A DNA stretch of 64,000 nt from Bretschneidera sinensis (GCA_023935145.1 CM043701.1:76964817-77028816), one strand, 5' to 3'. Counted from the stretch's first letter, positions 1 to 10,391 are shown. Notes: generated from the letters alone by a model not told the origin. Numbers and translations are program-made.

Positions 1-850
1 TTCAACGATGCATGATGGCTATTTTTTCTGACATGGTAGAAGAGATAATGGAAATTTTTATGGATGATTTTTCATTTTTAGTACATCTTTTGATCATTGT
101 TTGCATAATTTAACTCTTGTTTTGCAGAGATGTGAAGACAAAAATCTAGTCCTAAATTGAGAGAAGTGTCATTTCATGGTTCAAGAAGGGATCGTGCTTG
201 GCCATCGAGTGTCATCTAAAGGAATTGAAGTTGATCAAGCTAAAATTGCAACCATAGAAAAACTACCACCTCCAAAGAATGTGAAGGGAATTAGAAGCTT
301 TTTGGGACATGCGGGATTTTATAGAAGATTCATCAAAGATTTTTCTAAACTTTCTAAACCTTTATGTAATCTTCTTGAAATTTTTTTTGCATTTGACTTT
401 GATAATGCTTGTTTGCAGGCATTTGATGCAATCAAGGAGAAACTAGTTTCAGCACCAGTTATGACTGTACCTTATTGGAGTTAACCTTTCGAAGTCATGT
501 GTGATGCAAGTGACTTTGTAGTTGGAGTAGTATTAGGACAAAAACGAGACAAACTGTTCAGGGTCATCTATTACGTGAGTCGAACCTTGAATGATGCTTA
601 ACTAAATTATACAAAAACTGAGAATGAGATGCTTGCTATTGTGTTTGCTTGTGACAAATTTTGGTCTTACCTCATTGGTACAAAAGTGAATGTTCACTAA
701 TCATGCAGGAATTCGTTATTTGTTTGGCAAGAAGGATGCTAAGCCTAGGTTGATTCGTTGGATCCTGCTTCTTCAAGAATTTGATTTGGAGGTTTGAGAT
801 AGGAAGGAAAGTGAAAATTCAGTTGCTGATCATCTCTCTCAACTCGACCA
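1..850 (+). pseudogene. Element A: reverse transcriptase/RNase H fragment of an Athila-like Ty3/gypsy pol
   Basis: The window opens inside the RT domain. The catalytic FMDD tetrad is encoded at about 57-68. A connection segment follows (GHRVSSKGIEVD, then RSFLGHAGFYRRFIKDFSK), longest open at 176-484. RNase H begins with CDASDFVVGVVLG near 500 and ends with ADHLSQL near 825-845. The frame is broken by a frameshift near 75-85, a TGA at 158-160 where relatives have Trp (N-W-E-K-C), stops after 480 and near 600, and a frameshift near 690. In life the protein would copy the element RNA into DNA in cytoplasmic particles; this copy is dead. Family assignment rests on motif similarity to the pol genes of elements B, C and D in this window. 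Confidence 0.88.
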
Positions 851-1955
851 AGAGGAAGTGAGACCAAATTCAGAGATCCAAGATGCATTCCTTGATGAGC
901 AGTTATTTGCATGTGGGATCAAGCTCCCTTGGTATGCTGATATTGTAAACTACCTAGTTTATAAAGTATTGCCACCAGATCTCATTTACCACTAATGCAA
1001 GAAGTTTCTACATGATGTGAAATATTATTTTTGGGATAAGCCTTTGCTGTTTAAAAGATGCCCTTATCAAATCATCCGAAGATGTGTACCAGAAGAAGAG
1101 ATGCAAGTCATTCTCCATCATTGCCATTCATCATCATATGGAGGACATTTTGGAGCAACATGAATAGTAGCTAAGGTATTTCAAAGTGGTTTCTTTTGTT
1201 CATCTATCTTTCATTATAGTTATACTTTGGTGAAGACTTGTGATTGATGCCAACGTGTGAGAAATATTTCAAGGCGCCAGGAGCTACCATTGAAAAATAT
1301 CTTAGAAGTTGAATTATTTGATGTTTTGGAATCGATTTTATGGGTCTTCTTCCTCCTTCTTTTGGCTTTGTCTATATTTTGTTAGTAGTGGATTATGTGT
1401 CAAAATGGGTGGAAACAATTTCTACAACAACAAATGATGCAAAGGTTGTGCTCAAATTTTTGTATAAGAATATATTCACAAGATTTGGCACTCCATAAGC
1501 TATTATTAGTGACGAGGGGACCCACTTGTGCAACAAGTTGTTTGCCAACCTTCTTTCTAAATATGGTGTGAAGCACAAGATAGCACTTGGCTACCATCCT
1601 TAAACTAATGGCCAAGCTAACATTTCAAATCGAGAAATCAAGAACATCCTCAAGAAGACGGTCAACACCAATAGGAAGGATTGGGCAAAGAAGCTTGATG
1701 ATGCTTTATGGGCATCCCATACAGCTTTCAAAACACCTATCATGATGTCTCTTTACCAATTAGTATTTGGAAAAGCATGTCATCTTCCTGTTGAGTTAGA
1801 GCATAGAGCCTATTGGGCTATAAAGTTTAATTTTGATTTAAAAGTAGCAGGTGAAAAGTGACTCTTACAATTGAATAAGATGGATGAGTTCTGAAACAAT
1901 GCTTATGAAAATGAGAAGATCTACAAAGAAGAGACTAAAAAGTGTCATGACTTAA
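851..1955 (+). pseudogene. Element A: integrase fragment
   Basis: This continues the pol of element A. It encodes a decayed HHCC zinc region (HCHSSSYGGHFGA near 1120-1160), then the core: IDFMG (catalytic Asp) near 1330, VDYVSKWVE near 1390, IISDEGTHL near 1500 (second Asp) and SNREIKN near 1625 (Glu). The downstream YWAIK region lies near 1810. Several in-frame stops and small frameshifts are present, for example TAA at the position of [10 protein letters not shown] near 1495. The C-terminal segment seen in elements B and D ([14 protein letters not shown]) is missing. Similarity to D stops around 1950, just before the foldback at 1960. The element is therefore truncated at its 3' end and no LTR follows. 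Confidence 0.85.
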
Positions 1956-1959
1956 TTGT

Positions 1960-2085
1960 GATTTTATAAGTCTTGAGTTTTTGCATTTTCTTACCAAGCA
2001 TGAATTCTTTATGAATATGAAATCGGTGCAAAACTGCAAGTGCATGCTTGGTAAGAAAATTCAAAAACTCAAGACTTATAAAATC
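1960..2085. repeat. Near-perfect foldback (inverted repeat), 43-base arms
   Basis: The left arm at 1960-2002 and the right arm at 2043-2085 are reverse complements at 42 of 43 positions, with one C/A mismatch. They enclose a 40-base loop. The arms contain TTACCAAGCATG and its complement. The foldback lies exactly where pol similarity of element A ends. It is not part of the pol sequence of any other element here. It could be a small foldback or MITE-type insertion, or an inverted duplication formed at a break. No target duplication was seen. Confidence 0.9.
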
Positions 2086-3045
2086 GTAAGTAAAGTTAAA
2101 TAACTAACAATCAATAGGAAAAGAATGACTATAGGAGTAGCCCACCATATAGATAAAACTTAGAACCATCCTTTTAGGACAGGGACCCTCTCTATTCCTT
2201 TGTATGCTTGTCGAATGTGTTTGATCTTATCTCACATGTTAATAAGATAAAATTGGTTATTTGATAACATGTTGTTTTTTCATTTTGATTTTCTTTGGAT
2301 GAGCTCAAATCAAATTAAGACAAATCTAAATTAATATTTAACCCTAAACCGATTCAAACTTTTTTCATAGATGAATAATGTTTAATTGATATCAATAAAT
2401 GATCCACACTAAAATTGGAGTCAAAATTGATCGGGATTTAATCCAAAATGCACTTGTATAAGTGAATTTGATTAAACATCATCAAAACCCTAAGGATTAA
2501 GTAGAATGGATCAATTTCAAAAGGGGCTATAGTTTTTCCATATTTAACCTTATTCATATAGGCCCAATGGATCTAGTCTAAATAATCTTGGGATTAACTT
2601 TTGTAGGATGTATATTGATCTTAATCCAACATTATTTAACTAGTAGGAAATTATGATTAAAAAATAGGTCTAAATAACAAGTCGGACTTGGATTGGATTA
2701 AATTATGCTTGATCAAATAAAACTATTTTTGCATCGCATGATTTTGTTCTACATTTAGGATAAGACATACCTACTTCAAGTGGATTTTGACACATTTGAT
2801 AGGCCTCTTACAATCATAAAAATCTTTCCAAAATTGAAGACCCAACAATAAGATCAAAGTAATACTAAGGTTGGAAAACATAGTAAGAAAACAAGGTGTT
2901 AAACTTAAAACTTAAAAGGGGCTTTCTTTTTATTTTGGTATTAAGAGTCCAATATTGGGTCAAAAGTCTATCCCTTGCGTGGTACTTAGACTGTAGTAGA
3001 AGGTTGAGTAAGTGAGAGATCACCATTTCAGAGTTAAGTTAAGAG
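2086..3045. other. AT-rich non-coding stretch, no gene recognised
   Basis: No reading frame with recognisable protein similarity was seen on either strand. The stretch precedes a plus-strand gag-like fragment, so it may be leftover LTR or leader sequence of a Tat/Ogre-like element. No paired LTR is available to test this. Confidence 0.4.
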
Positions 3046-3375
3046 GAAAAAACAATTCAAAGTAATGAATCTGAGACAATGGCAGAATATTGTAAAAAAT
3101 GGTATTGGTAGTGATTAGATGGTGAAATTAAAGAACCTCATAACCTCATTGGCTATAGACATGGCTAGTTTCATGATTAATCTGGAAGAAAATATGTCCA
3201 GAAAGAGATAGTTGAATCTGGTGGACAACCAAGAATTCTATGATGAAGAGGAGTATATCAAGGAGAATGAGAAGAAAGTTGTGAGCTAAGAAGTTAAGAT
3301 AATCAATAACAAGTTTGAGAAAATGCAAGTAGCACTGAGGAGGATCCAAGGCTTTAATTGATATTTGCTTGACAC
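3046..3375 (+). pseudogene. Gag N-terminal-like fragment, Tat/Ogre-type Ty3/gypsy
   Basis: Read on the plus strand with four internal stops, this encodes a charged helical stretch (AIDMASFMINLEENMS, then NQEFYDEEEYIKENEKKV) followed by KFEKMQVALRRIQGFN and YLLDTDGI. The order, a coiled coil followed by an R-x-I-x-G motif and a short L-D-x-D segment, resembles the N-terminus of Ogre/Tat Gag proteins. That comparison is from memory of the family and not from an alignment. Similarity stops near 3375, where a gag fragment of the opposite strand begins. The fragment is too short to be functional. Confidence 0.4.
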
Positions 3376-3419
3376 CGATGGTATTTCCCCAACACCAAAA
3401 TGAGCCTGCCTCATAAGTT

Positions 3420-4101
3420 TTCTTTGTTTCTTTTACCTTTTTCCCTTAGAGTAAGCATGGTAACTTATTTATCCATGTTGAAGAACTTAGCATGAAAAGC
3501 ATTTGTCATCTCCTTCCAAGAGTTTATTGAACCAGCTGGGAGGTTTGCATACCGAGTGCATGCCTTAAGAGTGAGAGACTTAAAAAATTCTTTCAACTTT
3601 AGCACATGATAATAAAATGTGGATGCCTAAAGAATCGATAAATTACGCCGTGCTCGCATGAGTTCCCAGACTTCCCACTAAAAAGGGTAAAAGTAAATGT
3701 CTTATAGTTCGGTGAATAGGGTATCCTCATATAATGCGCTATATAGGAAGGCCTGAAGTTAGCTTGGGCAGTCTCACTTAGGGCAATACGGGTGCGCACT
3801 TTATGTAAAAGATCTTGGAGTTGTTCCAAATTCAAAAACCCCAGGGGAGGCTACGACTTCTTCAAGGTTTGAGGCTAAGACAAAGGTTTACTAGTTTGAG
3901 GCGATAGTTGGTGTCCCAACTACCGTTACTTGCAGAATATGCTCCACTGGATTAGGTGACACATCTAGAGTACGTTGCTCCTCGCCTTCAGGTTTGAGTT
4001 GAGTATCTTTGGGACAATATAGTCTCCAAGATCAACTTCTCTATCTCTTTAAGCTCGACTATGGCAATAGTCACACCGAGATTGGTTTGAGGAGGCGTAC
4101 T
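3420..4101 (-). pseudogene. Gag fragment of a Ty3/gypsy element (element G, minus strand)
   Basis: A start is visible at about 4101 (MSTPPQTNLGVTIAIVELKE). The conserved gag core follows: PSYIAHYMRIPYSPNYKTFT, TLFSGKSGNSCEHGVI, HPHFIIM (open at 3599-3835), then SLTLKACTRYANLPAGSI and NSWKEMTNAFHAKFFNMDK (about 3600-3440). The W-x-x-M-x-x-x-F-x-x-x-F pattern is the retrotransposon gag signature. Gag would form the capsid of the particle. The frame is broken by stops and shifts, and everything downstream of the capsid core is absent. The primer site and LTR-like DNA just to the right support this as the 5' end of a minus-strand element. Confidence 0.65.
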
Positions 4102-4206
4102 CATGCTTGAAGTGTCTTTTGATTACATTTCCTCAAGTTATTGGGGTTATAGATATCGACTCCCAACCCCAATTCGTGTGGTCACCATTTCGATCGTAAA
4201 CATACC

Positions 4207-4224
4207 TCTCCAGCAGAGTAGCCA
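4207..4224 (-). promoter_or_regulatory. Primer-binding-site-like sequence of element G
   Basis: On the minus strand this reads TGGCTACTCTGCTGGAGA. That is two mismatches from TGGCGACTCTGCTGGGGA, a form I recall for plant Tat/Ogre elements thought to be primed by tRNA-Arg. It sits about 105 bases upstream of the gag start, as expected for a minus-strand element. The tRNA assignment is from memory. Confidence 0.45.
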
Positions 4225-5700
4225 AATCGTTTTAAGGTTAAATACTATAAGTGGTGAGGTATTATACTTGGTGACAATAAAAGGTGGGATAGCTCCACTC
4301 AAAGTTGTGGATAAGAGAGAGAATAGCGCAATTCGCAAGAGAGAGGTGGCAGGTTTTGTGCGCACGAGCTTGTAAACTTGTTGTATGATCTTGTCCCTTA
4401 GCATGAGAATAATAGGGTCTTTATAGAGAAATAATAGTAGCCATACATACCATGGACTTATTGCAGGAGTATCAGGTATGAAATGGTCACAACCGATGAC
4501 ATGCGATGTGACAAGTGAAGTTCACGCTATGGGTCGTGTTTTCTTCACCAACCCTTTCTGCCTTTGAGAATAGGTATAAGGCTAAGTATAAGCACCTTCG
4601 ATGAGCCTTTGTTCTAGCTCCTAAACCAAGGTACCCAAGTGTTACAAAGACAGAGTTGTGAGGATAACCTAGAGGGTTTCGATAAGTGCCTTAGAAACAT
4701 GGTCATGTTGGAACTCACTAATACTATGTGCTACCCTCATTTCCTCAAGTCCAACTCCATGAGAGCATCCCTATAAGTTATCTAGGCTTCGAAAGTGTGC
4801 AACTAGGATTCAACCTATCCCTTAAAAGGGAGTTTCAGCCTTTTGAGTTTCCCTCGAAGCTGTCCATTGCCATGGAGGATAGATGCGCGAAGAGGTAGGA
4901 GAGTATCAAGAAAAACCAACCATGGTCCTAGGAGGATTGCCGAGACACACATTGGCTATTCTATGAGCTTGTCTCTATCTTAAGAAGGTCATGGCATTAC
5001 CAATTATCTCGGTAATGAGAATGCCCTAAAGGGTTGCGACATTTCCCTAAAGGACTACGCAAGTCCCCTTGAGCATTCTCACTTTCTTCCATTAGTGTAA
5101 CCACGTGGTGATCATTACAAGGTCATGATTCTACCAGCTGTATGGGATGCGAGGGTAACTCCAAAGGCTGCATCATAGTATATAGGGCATTTTATGGACC
5201 CTTGTTCATCCTTGATCTTTCTACTGATACAGCCACATGACGACCGCCAATAGTTATGTGATGTCCAATTGGTTTGGTCCACGTTTCCACATCTGATTGG
5301 TTGACGGGTGTATGCGTGGCAATTAATATAAATTCCTCATAAACATATGTGATAAAGACCTGGAGAGACTTACTGAATCGTGTCTAGGAAAAACTTATGA
5401 ACACTCGTGCTTGGCTCGTACATGAGATAACAAACCAAGATACACAAACATAGTAGTTGATGTTGTCGAGTTATCAAGAATTTGGGCTTAAACTCAAATA
5501 ATTTCAATGCTAGTGGAGTAAAGTCAAAGTAATCATCCACCAAGAGTGATTGGGCTTGCTTTTCGATGATACTGAATAAGTCGACTGTAATTTTTGTGTG
5601 GTGGTCTTAAAAAGCAGAAATGATCAAGTTATCAGAGGGTTTGCGATAAAGAAGAGCACAAAATTCTTCGTATGTAGGGCATATCTCTGTTAACTCAAGA
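4225..5700 (-). repeat. LTR-like sequence of element G (minus strand), right boundary uncertain
   Basis: This region lies upstream (minus-strand sense) of the primer-site-like sequence at 4207-4224. It contains a TATA-type motif CTCTATAAAG at 4428-4419. No protein-coding similarity was found. There is no second copy in the window, so the right boundary and length are inferred. It is probably the 5' LTR of the element whose gag fragment lies at 3420-4101. Confidence 0.4.
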
Positions 5701-5913
5701 TAAAATACATGGGTTTGAGGATCTTATCTTTCCACGGTAGCTCTAAATTTTTTTTAATTTATTCTCACAAGGTTCAGAGAGAATATGACGTTCACTCTAA
5801 AGGAAGAGAATTTTTGTTGCTCAATTCTTATTATACATTTAAGCCATCTATTGAGTTGATTGGTGATCATCTATATTGTTGTAAGAAATTTCAAAGAAAA
5901 TTGATGCTGTGAT
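5701..5913. other. Short unassigned interval
   Basis: A 67-codon open frame at 5709-5912 (+) has no recognisable motif. It is most simply chance. The interval separates the element G debris from the copia LTR. Confidence 0.3.
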
Positions 5914-6728
5914 CTATTGGGAAACCACCTTAATGATACTCAAGTGATGGTCTTCCAAACACCCAAGTCTAGAATGACTTGTAAAGAAAAGATACAGCAA
6001 ACAAAGCAAAGAAAGAAGACAACAATTATTATTGAGGTTCGACAAAAGCTTACATCCCCGTGAGCTCCTCCGAGCTCTCTGCACTAAATCAACGGTTTTT
6101 TTTATAGAATACAACAACCCTCTTCAAGAATCCACAAGTTCTTGTAGGAACAAAGAAGAGAAGAAAGAAAAGATAAGAACTATTACAAAGCCCTCTATTT
6201 AATCTATGCTACTCTCTCTTCCTAAACCTCCAGTCTCTCTACAATGAGTCCCTCTTGTGTTTTGTGTTTTTGCACTCCTCACACAATTCTCTCATTCACA
6301 TGTTCTGTCACACACACACTTGTGTCTTGTATCACAATGTGTTTCCTTGTTGTGTTGAGATTGAATCTAGGTGACCCTTTATATAGTGCACCACTTCTTG
6401 AACCTATCTTGAAGTCAATCTTCACCCTTAGATCTTGAGGACTAATCAACCATAGCCTTTGATCAAGTCTAAGTGATCCTGTGTGTTTTGATCATGCATC
6501 CACGCACTTAACAAAATAGGCTAAAAACCAGTCTTAGTGTGCCTTCAGGCCGCGGCCTAGAACAGGGCGCGCTGCGGCCTGAGCCAGGGCTGAAAACATT
6601 CTACTTCTCACTTTTCTGGGTGCTGCAGCCTGGGGTAGTCTGAGCCGTGGTACACACTAGTGTGCACACTTTGTACATGCTGAACTTCATTCTTTTTCTC
6701 CCGTTTAATCCTTTGACAAACTCTAATA
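5914..6728 (-). repeat. Element H 3' LTR
   Basis: The LTR is bounded on the right by the polypurine tract at 6729-6739. On the left it ends with CCCAATAG (minus-strand sense), the same ending seen next to a primer site at 10447-10453. Length is about 815 bases. A TATA motif, minus-strand CTATATAAAG, sits at 6386-6377. The segment 6546-6656 is unusually GC-rich and carries GCCGCGGCCT-type words also found in the unrelated element B. The outermost bases are not the usual TG/CA, probably through decay. Confidence 0.6.
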
Positions 6729-6739
6729 ATCTCTACCTT
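6729..6739 (-). other. Element H polypurine tract
   Basis: The minus strand reads AAGGTAGAGAT, close to the AAGGTGGAGAT form usual for plant copia elements. It directly precedes the 3' LTR and would prime plus-strand DNA synthesis. Confidence 0.6.
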
Positions 6740-6808
6740 TGTCTAAGTGATTAAACTTGAACCCATTGTGCAAAGAACTCAGGATATAAACTTATCTTAA
6801 GTCATCAT

Positions 6809-7223
6809 TCAACCAACTCCAATCCTAAGAAGTCTAAGGCAATCATTGAACCTTCTTAGAGGTAGAACTTTGGTACCTAAATCTGTAGGACTTCTTTCTG
6901 TTGCGACTTTGTCCACATGGATGCATCCTTCCGTAACATTTTTCGGAATGAAATGATACCCAACATCCACATGGTTAGTCCTCTCATGGAACACCGATTT
7001 CCAACATAAGTTCCATGCACTTTGGTTATCCGAAAGCACCACCACCTGCTTTTTTACGACCTTTCACTCGTCTAACAACTCTTTGCACCACATAGCCTCC
7101 TTGATGGCTTCCGTAGCCGCTATGTACTCTGCCCCAGTTGTTAAGAGTGCTACCACCAACTGCCACTAAGCCTTCAAGTACCTCAACAACCACTTCATCC
7201 AAAGCTAAAGCTCTTTTCCGGGA
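6809..7223 (-). pseudogene. Element H RNase H domain
   Basis: It encodes the copia RNase H end: an AEYIA-type region near 7125 (frameshifted), a KELLDEVKGRKK-type segment, then VVLSDNQSAWNLCW (the D-N-Q-S-A catalytic motif) and HERTNHVDVGYHFI, ending LLRIGVG at about 6809. The clean open part is 7045-6809. The domain would remove the RNA strand during reverse transcription. It joins the RT fragment at 7224 without the intervening C-terminal RT subdomain at full length. Confidence 0.75.
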
Positions 7224-7712
7224 TTACTCACAAATTGCCCGAGAAACCTTCAACCTGTTTCTCTCCCTTTCCTGGATTATTCTTATCCCAAAGATCTTTT
7301 GTGTAAGGCCAAGATCATTCTTCTCGAACTCCTCACTGAGTTGAGATGTAAATCTTTCTATCCTCTCCCTACTATTCTGAACCAATAGCATATCATAGAC
7401 ATAGATGAGGATAATCATCACTTTATCCACCTTGTGTCTAGGTGAGAAGGTTTCTATAAAATCTATGCCTCCTCTTTGCGTGAACCCCTTCGCCACCAGC
7501 CTAGCCTTATTACAGACTTTATCCCCTAGAGGGTTCCTTTCTTTAACCTTGTAAGTGCACTTACAATCCACAACTTTCTGTTTTTTCGGAATGTGCACAA
7601 ATTCCCAAGAGTTGTTCTTCCTCAAAGAATCCATTTCTTCCTCCACAATTAGTTTCCATCTTGACGAATCCTTACATTCCATGGCATCAATGTAAGTCTC
7701 TGGTTCACTCAT
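7224..7712 (-). pseudogene. Element H reverse transcriptase, internally deleted
   Basis: The 162-codon open frame starts with the copia RT entry region (EAMECKDSSRWKLIVEEEMD, KNNSWEFVHIPK, KARLVAKGFTQ, IDFIETFSP). It then jumps directly to IYVYDMLLVQ, which corresponds to the L-Y-V-D-D-M catalytic segment. The palm region between these motifs, which carries the first catalytic Asp, is missing. YVDD is changed to YVYD, so one metal-binding Asp is lost. The fragment cannot encode an active polymerase. Confidence 0.8.
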
Positions 7713-8257
7713 CCCTCATTCTATCTAAGGAGCTGCTACAATAGCATCCACAAAACCATATCTTGAAGGTGGTCTGACCATCTTTCCCTCCCGATCCCTT
7801 ATGAGCCGATAGTCATTCCGACTTACTGTATCATCCCCTTCTAGTTTAGCCTCCTTATGAGTGTCCTGAGCATGGCCTTCATCAATGGGCTCTACCTGGT
7901 TTGAACCCTCTTACCTTCCTTGCTCTACCTGAACTTATTATTCCTTGATGCTATGCTCCACAAATATCGAACTGGTTTGCTCACTAGCCCCTGCAGGGTT
8001 AGTTTTTTCCAAATAGGGAAATAACAATTCATTAAAAATGACATCCCTACTTATTATGAGTTTCAATCTTTTTTACTCTAAGGACCACAACCTATACCCC
8101 TTAGCCCCTTCCCCATATCCTAGAAACAGACATTTTCTATATCTTGGGCTAAGTCTATCATCTATTTGATGTGTATACGCAGCACACCCAAAAGTTCTAA
8201 GGTTGTCTAACTCAGGGGGTTTACCACTTCACATCTTCTTAGGAGTCTTGAGCTCTA
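7713..8257 (-). pseudogene. Element H integrase C-terminus and linker to RT
   Basis: Broken frames encode the typical copia integrase tail: LRTFGCAAYTHQIDDRLSPR, KCLFLGYGEGAKGYRLW, ISRDVIFNE. A variable acidic linker follows (GHAQDTHKEAKLEGDD, then SRYGFVDAIVAAP). Stops interrupt the frame, for example just before the MSEPETYIDAM start of the RT fragment. Confidence 0.7.
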
Positions 8258-9112
8258 TTAACAAAATATGCAACAGTAGACACCACTTCCCCCCCAAAAA
8301 CATTTGGGTAATCTGGATCCTATTAACATGCACCTAACCTTTTCCATAAGGGTCTTATTCATCCTCTCAGCAACTCCATTTTGCTGAGGGGTTTTCACAA
8401 CCGTTTTATATCTTAGAATACCATTTAACTTACAGAATTGATCAAGTTCCTTATTAAAAAATTCTAAGCCATTATTGGTTCTTAACACCTTAACTACCCT
8501 GCCCGTTTGAGTCTCTACCAGTTTTTTTCACACCACTAATTTATTCAAAGCATCTGATTTATTTTTAAGCAAATAAAACCAAACCTTTCTTGAAGAATCT
8601 TCAATTAAAAACAGAAAGTAAAGATTACCTCCCTGTGTTGGTGTTTTTGCTGGTCCCCAAAGGTTCGCATGAATGTAGTCAAGAATGCCCTTAGACTTGT
8701 GCACTCCGGTGTTTAAGCTAACTTGGTGTTGCTTCCCAAGAATACAACACTCACAGAAATCAAGTTTCTCTACTTTGTCACCACCAAGTAGACCATCCTT
8801 GCTGAGAACTTGCAGACCCTTTTGGCTTATGTGTCCCAAGTGAGTATGCCAAAGAGCTGCCTTATCCATCTCAGCCATCAAGCTTACAGCTTGATCCTTG
8901 ATCTCCATGTCTCCGATCATCTCATAGAGACCATCCTTCATTGTTGTTTTGATCACTACCAAAAATCTCTTGGTTACCTTGATATTTCCTCCCTCTGCTT
9001 TGTATGTGTACCCTATGGAATCTAGCTACCCTAATGAGATCAAATTTCTTCTCAAATCTGAAAGATACCTCACATTCCACAACAACCTTGTCATTCCATC
9101 AAATATCCTCAA
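8258..9112 (-). pseudogene. Element H integrase zinc and catalytic core region
   Basis: Two open parts, 8962-8528 and 8488-8258. The first has the HHCC zinc region (LWHTHLGHISQKGLQVL, then CECCILGKQHQ) and the start of the core (LDYIHANLWGP, FLFLIEDSSRKVWFYLL). The second has LRTNNGLEFFNKELDQFC and TPQQNGVAERMNKTLMEKVR. In active copia integrases the motif is LRTDNG; here the second catalytic Asp is Asn. In LDYIHANLWGP the first catalytic Asp (usually H-x-D-L-W) is also Asn. Two of three catalytic residues are therefore gone. Integrase would insert the cDNA into chromosomes. Confidence 0.82.
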
Positions 9113-9376
9113 CTAGATGTCTTTTATCCCCCTAAATTGGTAAGAAGTTTTATTCCCAAGGAAAACCTTTCCATCATCGATTTTCTTGAAATTCATGAAC
9201 CAATCCAGGTGAGGGCACATGTGATGAGTGCACCCGGTATCCAAGATCCATTTCCTGCTATCTTCTTGCCCCTTGCTCACACTTGAGCACACAACAAGAA
9301 CATCATCATTTTGCTGTTCTTTCTTGGCAACCGAAGCCTCTCCATCCTTGGTATGGCTTCTTCCCTTATCCCTCAT
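9113..9376 (-). pseudogene. Element H protease fragment
   Basis: The open frame encodes KWILDTGCTHHMCPHLDW, the copia aspartic protease motif (D-T-G followed by C-T-H-H-M). It is preceded by a lysine-rich linker from the zinc knuckle. Past about residue 87 the frame stops and the flap region is only partly recognisable. The protease would cut the polyprotein during particle maturation. Confidence 0.75.
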
Positions 9377-10156
9377 CTTCTCCTTGCAATCTTTCTTGAA
9401 ATGACCCTCTTTATGGCATTAGAAGCATCTCTTATAGCTTTCTCTTCTACCTCTGTCTTGGTAGTAGCCATGCATGTTACTGTGCGCTCTTCCATGGCTT
9501 TCTCATCTACCTCTGTCCCGGTAGTAGCCATGTATGTTGCTATGTGCTCTCCTATGGATTTTTCCTCTACTTTTGTCCCGGTAGTAGCCATGCATGTTGC
9601 TGTGCACTCTCCCATGGCTTTCTCCCCTACCTCTGTCTTGGTAGTGGCCATGTATATTATTGTGCACTCTCCCATGGCTTTCTCTTCTACCTCTGACCCG
9701 GTAGTAGCCATGTATATTACTGCCATACCGAGTTATTGGCCTTCCTTTAATGAACATCCCTTCTCCACTGGATGCACTCCTCATCTTGGCATCAAGACTA
9801 CCTTGCAACTCTTTATTAGGATCCAATTTAAAAGCAAAGATTCATTTACGAAGATACCTCTTATTAGGGAGAGTATTGGCAAGAAACAACTCATCTAGTT
9901 TCTTCCAAATGACAGCTGGATCTTTCGAGTCTTCGTACTCCCTTGTGACATTATCCGACATGTGTAGGAAGATGGTGCGGTACGGCATCTTCTTCATCTC
10001 ATTCTGCTGGACTTCCGTGAGACTTGCTGGAAAAACATCATCATCTCTAATCGCAAAGTCCACCTTTTGTTGCACAAAAACCACCTTGATCTTCCACTTC
10101 CAAAGGGCAAAGTCTCCCTTTCCATCAAACTTCTCAACAATGAAATTTGAACCCAT
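9377..10156 (-). pseudogene. Element H gag with expanded repeat and broken zinc knuckle
   Basis: The start at 10156 gives MGSNFIVEKFDGKGDFALW, then KWKIKVVFVQQK and SREYEDSKDP-like gag core, a standard copia Gag beginning. After about residue 100 the frame jumps to LDPNKELQGSLDAKMR, implying a deletion of most of the capsid C-terminal domain. A five-fold 20-residue repeat (9437-9723) follows. Then comes a CCHC knuckle reading C-F-stop-C-HKEG-H-FKKD-C near 9395-9415, with a TAA inside it. Gag would package the element RNA. The deletion, frameshift and stop make it non-functional. Confidence 0.8.
9437..9723 (-). repeat. Five tandem 60-base units inside copia gag
   Basis: The period is exactly 60 bases, so each unit adds 20 residues. 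In the gag frame each unit reads approximately NxHGYYxDRGRxESHxRxHS. Units differ by several substitutions, so the expansion is not recent. The Arg/Gly/Tyr-rich composition precedes the CCHC zinc knuckle. That fits an RNA-binding tail of Gag, but function is inference. Confidence 0.85.
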
Positions 10157-10391
10157 CTTGCAGAGAAGATCCTTAATTTATGCAACACCCACAATTGCTT
10201 TCCAACTTCTTCTAAACCTTAAGAACACGATCGAAGATTGATCTCAATACCGTTCTTGAATCACCCTCAAGAACACGATCAGATCTTGATCTTTACTCCA
10301 TTGTTGTATCACCTTAAGAACATGATCAGATATTGATCTCTACTCCGTTCTTGAATCACTTAAGAAATTGACCTTTGATTCTTGGAGTCTT

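Noticed and set aside
5709..5912. 67-codon open frame as a small host gene
   Set aside because: No motif, no conserved neighbours, and length consistent with chance in this DNA.
9311..9898. 195-codon plus-strand open frame with a repeated Val-Ala-Met pattern
   Set aside because: It is the antisense shadow of the 60-base repeats in the minus-strand copia gag.
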